The position numbers and the translations under genes are program-made. A DNA stretch of 11,126 bases from Emticicia sp943368675. Lineage in GTDB: Bacteria; Bacteroidota; Bacteroidia; Cytophagales; Spirosomataceae. Positions 6,829 through 11,126 of the stretch are shown in pieces (position 1 is the first letter of the stretch; each line of letters opens with the position of its first letter). The stretch spans positions 1 through 11,126 of the forward strand of contig CALRLN020000143.1 of NCBI GenBank assembly GCA_943368675.1, written 5' to 3'. Below the pieces are notes generated by a model. The model saw only the letters and a list, made by a program, of their open reading frames with translations, searched no databases and was not told where the DNA came from.

Positions 6829-6844
6829 TTTGATAAATGTCAAA
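6829..6844. promoter_or_regulatory. Candidate Crp/Fnr-type operator, TTTGAT-N4-GTCAAA
   Basis: A 16-base inverted repeat, TTTGATAAATGTCAAA, with five of six arm pairs matching. It resembles the classic Fnr/Crp-family half sites (TTGAT...ATCAA). It sits between the Crp-family regulator gene and the beta-helix gene, centred about 67 bases upstream of the latter's ATG. That location suggests control of the beta-helix/cytochrome operon by the neighbouring regulator or another family member. Confidence 0.45.
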
Positions 6845-6934
6845 TAATTTAGAATTGCGCCATTTACCAAAATAGATTTGCAACAATTTACACGAGAGGA
6901 CACAGAGACACCCAGTCTATATTGCACAATTGTA

Positions 6935-7531
6935 TTACTTCTGGCCTCTTACCCGGCTCAATGTTTCTAGTTTAATACCTAAAAATGAAGCCAGGTATTT
7001 CAGAGGTATACGTTTAATAAATTCAGGTTTGTTTTGTAGCAGGTATTCGTAGCGCTGTTTGGCTGAGAGTGTCTGTAAAATAATCTTCATTTCCTCAATC
7101 TGCACAAGGTATTGTTCTGCCAGCAAGCGGCCTAATCTTTCTATTTCATGAAACTGATTGAAGAGTTTTTGCAGGTCTTCGTGTCTGATAGCAATGGTTT
7201 TGGTGTCTTCCAATGCCTGAATATTGGTTAAACTTGGCTTTTGTGAGAAAAAACTATAGGTCGATACGGCTACTGCATTTTCGAAACCAAACCAGGTATT
7301 GATTTCATTGGTATCGGCATCTTCAAAGTATTCACGGACACAACCGGAGATTATAAAGTGTAGTTCGTCTGAAATGTTTCCCTGGCGAACCAGAAAATCT
7401 TTTCTGGCAAAACTTTTTTGCTTTAGAAATGGTACAAGGGCTTTAATGCTTTCGGACGAAAGGGGGTGAATTTGCTGAATAAAATGAAGATAGTCTTCGA
7501 AAGCAGAGTGCATGTTGAAAGAAATAGCCAT
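6935..7531 (-). CDS. Crp/Fnr-superfamily transcriptional regulator, cyclic-nucleotide-binding-like domain
   Basis: Cytoplasmic regulator of 198 residues, the short form common in Bacteroidota. Residues 15-125 form a cNMP-binding-like beta-barrel (LVRQGNISDELHFIISGCVREYF). Next comes the long dimer helix (about 128-152, LGRLLAEQYLVQIEEMKIILQ), the linker SAKQRYEYLLQNKPEFIKRIP and a C-terminal winged-helix HTH (about 175-195, LKYLASFLGIKLETLSRVR). The only cysteine is C64, so it cannot carry an Fnr-type Fe-S cluster, and the cAMP-binding arginine/glutamate signature is not evident. ATG 7531 is used; ATG 7513 (MHSAFEDYL) is an equally reasonable start. It is divergent from the esterase gene and lies 165 bases upstream of the beta-helix gene on the same strand, so it may regulate either. 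Confidence 0.92.
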   Translation of the reverse strand: MAISFNMHSAFEDYLHFIQQIHPLSSESIKALVPFLKQKSFARKDFLVRQGNISDELHFIISGCVREYFEDADTNEINTWFGFENAVAVSTYSFFSQKPSLTNIQALEDTKTIAIRHEDLQKLFNQFHEIERLGRLLAEQYLVQIEEMKIILQTLSAKQRYEYLLQNKPEFIKRIPLKYLASFLGIKLETLSRVRGQK

Positions 7532-7645
7532 ACAATATTAGCGGAAAAGTGTCAGAAACAATATTTTTTTTCAACTTTGTAGAATAACTATTTATTGAAC
7601 CTGCTAAAACAGATTCATCCTATACCTTCTGAAAAATAAAACTCA

Positions 7646-8563
7646 ATGAAAAAATTGTTTTTAATGCTATTTGCCCTGACGCTTATGTCTGATCTCTTTG
7701 CCCAAAACGAAACTATTTTGCTTTATACAGGCACCGCACCCGGTTCGAATGGAAAGCAGGTACCGGAGGATTCTAAAACTACCGATGGTATTACGCGTGT
7801 GAAGGATGTTATGCAACCTGCTTTAATTGTATACCCTGCTAAGAAAAAAACAACTGATGCTACTGTGATTATCTGTCCGGGTGGTGGTTATGGTATTCTG
7901 GCTATTGATCATGAGGGATATGACATTGCCAAATGGTTTAATGAGCGGGGAATGACAGCTTTTGTATTAAAGTATCGTTTACCACAGGAGGAGTTGTTTG
8001 ATAATGATGAGATAAGACCTTTGCAGGATGCGCAACAAGCCATTAGAATAGTACGTAAGAATGCTGCAAAATATGGCGTTGCACCTGATAAGATAGGGAT
8101 TATGGGTTTCTCGGCAGGGGGACACTTGGCATCTACGGCTTCAACCCATTTTGCTACTCAGGTAGGAGAAGTAACCGACCCGTCAGTCAGTGTTAGACCA
8201 GATTTTTCTTTATTGATTTATCCGGTTATTACCTTTAATGACAGGTTTACTCACTTTGGTTCAAGAGATAACCTGATTGGTAAAAACCCAGCGGTTGAGA
8301 AGATAGAATGGTATTCAAATGATAAACAGGTAACCAAAGATACCCCTCCGACCTTTCTGGTAAGCACAACTGACGATGGCGTGCAACCTGAAAACAGCAT
8401 TGCGTATTTTCTGGCCTGTAAGAAAAACAAAGTACCTGTAGAAATGCACATCTACGAAAAAGGCGGACATGGCTATGGATTGAAAAAGAAAGGCAGAGGC
8501 CCGGTAGAGACCTGGGCAGCCCGCATGGAAGATTGGTTGAAGGATAGGCATTTGATGAAGTAG
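7646..8563 (+). CDS. Secreted alpha/beta hydrolase, esterase/acetylxylan-esterase type
   Basis: Exported 305-residue serine hydrolase. The signal peptide is residues 1-20 (MKKLFLMLFALTLMSDLFAQ). The fold follows the BD-FAE/dienelactone-hydrolase plan: oxyanion turn CPGGGYG at 77-83, nucleophile S156 in G-F-S-A-G-G, acid D244 in STTDDGVQPENS, and catalytic H275 in KGGHGYG. The region after the oxyanion turn (LAIDHEGYDIAKWFNERG) and LKYRLP are typical of secreted carbohydrate esterases of Bacteroidota. Likely substrates are acyl groups on plant or microbial glycans, but none can be chosen from sequence. It stands alone on the plus strand, divergent from the Crp-family gene with 114 bases between them, and ends at a strong hairpin. 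Confidence 0.93.
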   Translation: MKKLFLMLFALTLMSDLFAQNETILLYTGTAPGSNGKQVPEDSKTTDGITRVKDVMQPALIVYPAKKKTTDATVIICPGGGYGILAIDHEGYDIAKWFNERGMTAFVLKYRLPQEELFDNDEIRPLQDAQQAIRIVRKNAAKYGVAPDKIGIMGFSAGGHLASTASTHFATQVGEVTDPSVSVRPDFSLLIYPVITFNDRFTHFGSRDNLIGKNPAVEKIEWYSNDKQVTKDTPPTFLVSTTDDGVQPENSIAYFLACKKNKVPVEMHIYEKGGHGYGLKKKGRGPVETWAARMEDWLKDRHLMK

Positions 8564-8566
8564 TAT

Positions 8567-8613
8567 AAAAGTAAAACTGGGTGGAATTAAAACTTTCACC
8601 CCGTTTTACTTTT
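8567..8613. terminator. Bidirectional rho-independent-type hairpin between convergent genes
   Basis: A 17-base inverted repeat: left arm 8567-8583 (AAAAGTAAAACTGGGTG) and right arm 8597-8613 (CACCCCGTTTTACTTTT), with one internal mismatch and a 13-base loop. The A-rich left foot and T-rich right foot give a U-rich tail in both directions. It starts 4 bases after the hydrolase stop and overlaps the stop codon of the minus-strand gene ending at 8612. Confidence 0.8.
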
Positions 8614-9178
8614 ACGACAACCGCCTCATAATCAATCCCTTCACCACCTCATAAAACAATTGTGGCTTCATAGTCCGCCAGTTGTCTATCATCTGTAATG
8701 TGCCGCCTGAATTGATATAAGAATCGATGCGATAACGTTTGAATTCTTCCAAAACAAAATTTCTGAAATTCACGGCAGCTATCCAGCCGTCTTCTACGTC
8801 TTCAAACCATTCTTCATAATAATCTTCATCTCCTCCATGAAACTGAAGGATATTTTCTCCTATTAGTATGTATTGATTAATGCCCAGCTTGGTTAGTGGA
8901 TCTATAAGGGTTCTTTTCAGAAACATAATATCGTTGTGCAGGGTGTCATTCCATTCGCCAAACAATTCAATAACTGCATAGCGTAGGTCATAATCTGCCA
9001 TTAGCAGTTTACAATAGAGTGTTTCTGAGCCTATATAGTCCCAATTCGGGTCTATGTAATAGCCGTAGATAGTATCTTCGTATTCTATCCCATACGTTCG
9101 TCCATAGAAAGGAGACTTTTCGTCGTCTTCGGCAAGATAATATCTTTGCCAGTTGTAGAAAGGTTCAATTTCGTGCAT
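8612..9178 (-). CDS. Conserved acidic protein of unknown function
   Basis: Predicted cytoplasmic protein of 188 residues with no signal peptide or membrane segment. It is rich in aromatic and acidic residues: EPFYNWQRYYLAEDDEKSPF near the N terminus, NTLHND-like 'EWNDTLHNDIMFLKRTLIDPL' at about 74-94, NQYILIGENILQFHGGDEDYYEEWF at about 101-125, then VEDGWIAAVNFR and NWRTMKP. From memory it resembles a family of Bacteroidota hypothetical proteins that keep the same 'EWND..HND' and 'DEDYYEEW...DGWIAA' blocks; no function is known to me. It is downstream of the toxin-like locus by 84 bases and convergent with the hydrolase gene, so it probably has its own promoter. The stop codon lies inside the terminator hairpin. 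Confidence 0.82.
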   Translation of the reverse strand: MHEIEPFYNWQRYYLAEDDEKSPFYGRTYGIEYEDTIYGYYIDPNWDYIGSETLYCKLLMADYDLRYAVIELFGEWNDTLHNDIMFLKRTLIDPLTKLGINQYILIGENILQFHGGDEDYYEEWFEDVEDGWIAAVNFRNFVLEEFKRYRIDSYINSGGTLQMIDNWRTMKPQLFYEVVKGLIMRRLS

Positions 9179-9262
9179 GTGGATATGCGTTTTGAAACGA
9201 AATCAAAAGCTAAACTTTAATTATCTACTCATATTGGCATAGCAATGTGGCAGATAAAAAGG

Positions 9263-9433
9263 TTATTTATTTTCGTAGTTTTTTAATAATTCTTTAGCGG
9301 GTACTTCTTTTATATTTCCGTCTTTATCTTCATCCACAAGTGTGCGATTTTCCAGAGCTCGCTTTTCAATAAGCCTTTTTCGGGCAAGATTCAGTCCCGC
9401 CATAAATTTTTCACTTAATTCAGTCGATTTCAT
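9263..9433 (-). CDS. Small protein (56 residues) overlapping the zeta-toxin-like gene, candidate partner/antitoxin
   Basis: A short gene from ATG 9433 to TAA 9263. Its start lies inside the end of the zeta-toxin-like gene (14-base overlap, different frame), a sign of translational coupling. The product is highly charged: a helical N half (STELSEKFMAGLNLARKRLIEKRALENRTL) followed by a short DEDKDGNIKEVPAKELLKNY tail. Small proteins of the form '...FM.GL.LA..RLIE.K...N..LV...DGKI..V' stand beside zeta-toxin-family genes in Bacteroidota as I remember them, so an antitoxin role is suggested but unproven. The reading frame is intact although the toxin frame is broken. An inner ATG at 9403 is a possible alternative start. 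Confidence 0.65.
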   Translation of the reverse strand: MKSTELSEKFMAGLNLARKRLIEKRALENRTLVDEDKDGNIKEVPAKELLKNYENK

Positions 9434-10001
9434 CTTTTTGTTTATTTATTAACGCCCACAAATCAGGATTAATTACCTCTATTTCTTCATTATTTAATTT
9501 CTGAGCGATAAATTCAGAGGTTCTGGCAGAATTATACATAATTAATCCATTATCAACTAAAGGTAAATATAATTTAAAAAGATTATGTAATCCTCTAAAA
9601 TACCGCCTTTTTATTGTTTCCGTTGGTATATTATGGCCACCATTGGCAACTCTATCCAAAACTCTTTTTTGAGCCATTTCCGGTGAAGGAAGCCAGAAAA
9701 AAGCTAATGTAACCTCATAGCCTTACAATTTTGCCTGTTTTATTAGAGAAACGTAACTTCTGGTTGCCAATGTTGTTTCGAAAGCAAAAGTCAGGTTTTC
9801 GGTCATTAAAGTATGGATACGTTGCAGCATGATTCTCCTTGCTTCGATTGCTACATTTTCGGGATTAAAAGGGGAAATTCCGGCTGCAATATTATCGGCA
9901 TTCACAAACTCACGGCAGTTGAGCATTTCAGGCAAAATCGTATAAGAGGCAGTTGTTTTGCCTGCCCCATTGCAACCTGCTATGATGTAGAGTTGTGGCA
10001 T
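9420..10001 (-). pseudogene. Zeta-toxin-family P-loop kinase, interrupted by an in-frame TAA at codon 93
   Basis: Read from ATG 10001 to TGA 9420, this is a 193-codon zeta-toxin-like kinase gene whose only break is a TAA at 9723-9725. Before it: Walker A G9-C-N-G-A-G-K-T-T17, EFVNADNIA (31-39), FNPENVAIEARR and FAFETTLATRS (72-82), all family hallmarks. After it, in the same frame, the protein continues GYEVTLAFFWLPSPEMAQKR, then RVANGGHNIP, IKRRYFRGLHNLF and YLPLVDNG, which hold the phosphate-binding arginines and C-terminal core. Relatives read through with a residue such as Lys before GYEV, so AAA to TAA would explain the break. Family members phosphorylate UDP-N-acetylglucosamine or other small substrates. 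An 85-codon piece could restart at ATG 9677 but would lack the P-loop. It sits 6 bases after the aminotransferase gene. Confidence 0.85.
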
Positions 10002-10007
10002 ATCGAT

Positions 10008-11126
10008 TTATTTCAATTCTAGCACTGTCTTCATTCTCCTGACTGCTTCCACCAGATTACTCATAGGCGTACCGAAATTCAGGCGGATAAAGCCTTTGCC
10101 ATCAAAGAACATTTCTCCTTCCGATATACCCACGCCTGCTTCTTCCAGTTTTCCAGCCAGATTCTCAATGCCTGATTCACACACATCTATCCATGCCAGA
10201 TAAGTAGCCTCTAATGGCAACATTTTAAAACCTTTGAATCCATTCATTTCTTTCAGAATGTATTCGTGATTTTTACGCAGATAAGCAAGCAATTGCTGAT
10301 GCCATTCTTCACTATCTTTATAGGCCGCTAATGCTGCATAATAACCATAGGCAGAAACCATCGGCTCGAGAATGTAACGCATACTTGAGTATTTTGCACG
10401 TAATTCATCGTCTGGAATAACAGCAAACGAACAGCCTAAACCTGCAATATTAAAAGTCTTACTTGGTGCTAGCAACGTTACCGTATGTTTTTCAGCCTCC
10501 GGGCTAAGTGTAGCTATTGAGATATGTTTTTTGGTTTCGTCAAGTATTAATTCACAATGAATCTCATCTGAGCAAATTACTATATTGTTTGCTATACAAA
10601 TATCTGCTAAAGTCTGTAGCTCTTCCTGTGTAAAAACCGTACCGCCCGGATTATAAGGATTGCACAGCATAAACACTCTTGTCCGGGGAGTAATAGCTGC
10701 CTTAATCGCTTCAAAATCCAGCGTCCAACGATTGTTTTCTTCTTTCATGGGCACTTTTACCAATTTCTTTTTGGCAGCAATCGGGGCTTTCATGAATGGC
10801 CCATAAATGGGTACTGTGGTTATTACTTCGTCGTCGTCATTCCCTACGCACATACAAGTCAGGGTAAGACCAGGTACCATACCCGGTAGCCAAACCAACC
10901 ATTCTTTTGGTACTTTCCAGTTATGTCGTTCTTCAAGGCGTTTAAGCGTTACCTCAATCAGCTCTTCAGGGGTTTGCCAGTAGCCTATAATTCCCTCTTT
11001 GGTTACTTTATCCAGGGCATCTAATATAGCAGGAGAAGCTTTGAAATCCATATCTGCCACCCAGAGCGGGATAATATCTTTGCCTGCATATCTTTTCCAT
11101 TTCACACTGTCCGTCTTTGTGCGGTC
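10008..11126 (-). CDS. MalY/PatB-family PLP enzyme, aminotransferase/cystathionine beta-lyase type (5' end cut off)
   Basis: Cytoplasmic fold-type I PLP enzyme of about 380 residues. The frame stays open to the window edge (DRTKTDSVKWKRY), so the GTG at 11105 is not the start; only about ten N-terminal residues seem missing. Diagnostic sites, counted from that GTG: IPLWVADMDF (12-21), NPYNPGG (149-155), SDEIH with the PLP-binding Asp at 180, and the Schiff-base lysine K216 in APSKTFNIAGL. The C-terminal arginine is in GFIRLNFG. The WVADMDF and SDEIHCELIL wording is the MalY/PatB signature, a family that cleaves C-S bonds in cystathionine or cysteine conjugates and can act as an aminotransferase. 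The exact substrate cannot be told. The toxin-like gene follows after 6 bases. Confidence 0.93.
   Translation of the reverse strand, partial: DRTKTDSVKWKRYAGKDIIPLWVADMDFKASPAILDALDKVTKEGIIGYWQTPEELIEVTLKRLEERHNWKVPKEWLVWLPGMVPGLTLTCMCVGNDDDEVITTVPIYGPFMKAPIAAKKKLVKVPMKEENNRWTLDFEAIKAAITPRTRVFMLCNPYNPGGTVFTQEELQTLADICIANNIVICSDEIHCELILDETKKHISIATLSPEAEKHTVTLLAPSKTFNIAGLGCSFAVIPDDELRAKYSSMRYILEPMVSAYGYYAALAAYKDSEEWHQQLLAYLRKNHEYILKEMNGFKGFKMLPLEATYLAWIDVCESGIENLAGKLEEAGVGISEGEMFFDGKGFIRLNFGTPMSNLVEAVRRMKTVLELK

Noticed and set aside
6770..6886. N-terminal extension of the beta-helix protein by 39 residues
   Set aside because: The signal peptide starts at ATG 6769; the extension is AT-rich intergenic DNA and contains the Crp/Fnr-like palindrome.
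7532..7645. Divergent promoters between the Crp-family gene and the esterase
   Set aside because: Promoters must exist here, but no TAnnTTTG/TTG pair with correct spacing could be seen on either strand.
8251..8599. Minus-strand frames opposite the esterase
   Set aside because: The plus strand carries the complete catalytic triad and signal peptide; the opposite frames are by-products.
9420..9677. Independent 85-residue gene
   Set aside because: It is the in-frame C-terminal part of the zeta-toxin-like kinase after the TAA at 9723; family sequence continues across the break.
11103..11105. GTG as the start of the PLP enzyme
   Set aside because: The frame stays open to the window end and reads DRTKTDSVKW, matching the family N terminus, so the gene is cut by the edge.

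Overview
The window reads as chromosome of a Bacteroidota bacterium, most likely of the order Cytophagales. The grounds are the family content (LytS/LytTR two-component pair, SO2930-type diheme cytochrome with its beta-helix partner, short Crp-family regulator, secreted alpha/beta hydrolase), the many 'MKK/MKN + hydrophobic + AQ' signal peptides, A-rich regions in place of strong Shine-Dalgarno sites, a TAnnTTTG promoter element and fairly low GC. The lineage is inferred from these traits, not from a marker gene. No rRNA, tRNA, CRISPR array or insertion sequence was seen. Coding density is high and no gap exceeds about 170 bases.

Region A (1-4331, minus strand) is one tightly packed six-gene run, transcribed right to left: a secreted/membrane beta-propeller protein joined in frame to a thioredoxin-like CPMC domain, a small repeat protein, two tandem paralogous secreted small proteins (NlpE-like pattern), a LytS-type sensor histidine kinase, and a LytTR-type response regulator cut by the window edge. 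The last three joints are 3-base gaps or ATGA overlaps. A TAnnTTTG element and a set of direct repeats lie just upstream of the run. This is the best candidate for an undescribed system: envelope proteins, a redox module and a signalling pair in one transcription unit.

Region B (4464-7531, minus strand) holds a Crp/Fnr-superfamily regulator, then a secreted parallel beta-helix protein and a diheme cytochrome c of the SO2930 type. The last two families are known to occur as neighbours. A near-perfect Crp/Fnr-type inverted repeat lies between the regulator and the beta-helix gene and may be its operator.

Region C (7646-8613, plus strand) is a single secreted esterase-type alpha/beta hydrolase, closed by a long hairpin that it shares with the convergent neighbour.

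Region D (8612-11126, minus strand) holds the start-truncated MalY/PatB-type aminotransferase/C-S lyase. Six bases downstream is a zeta-toxin-family kinase gene broken by one in-frame TAA, overlapped by a 56-codon gene that may encode its partner. A conserved acidic protein of unknown function follows.
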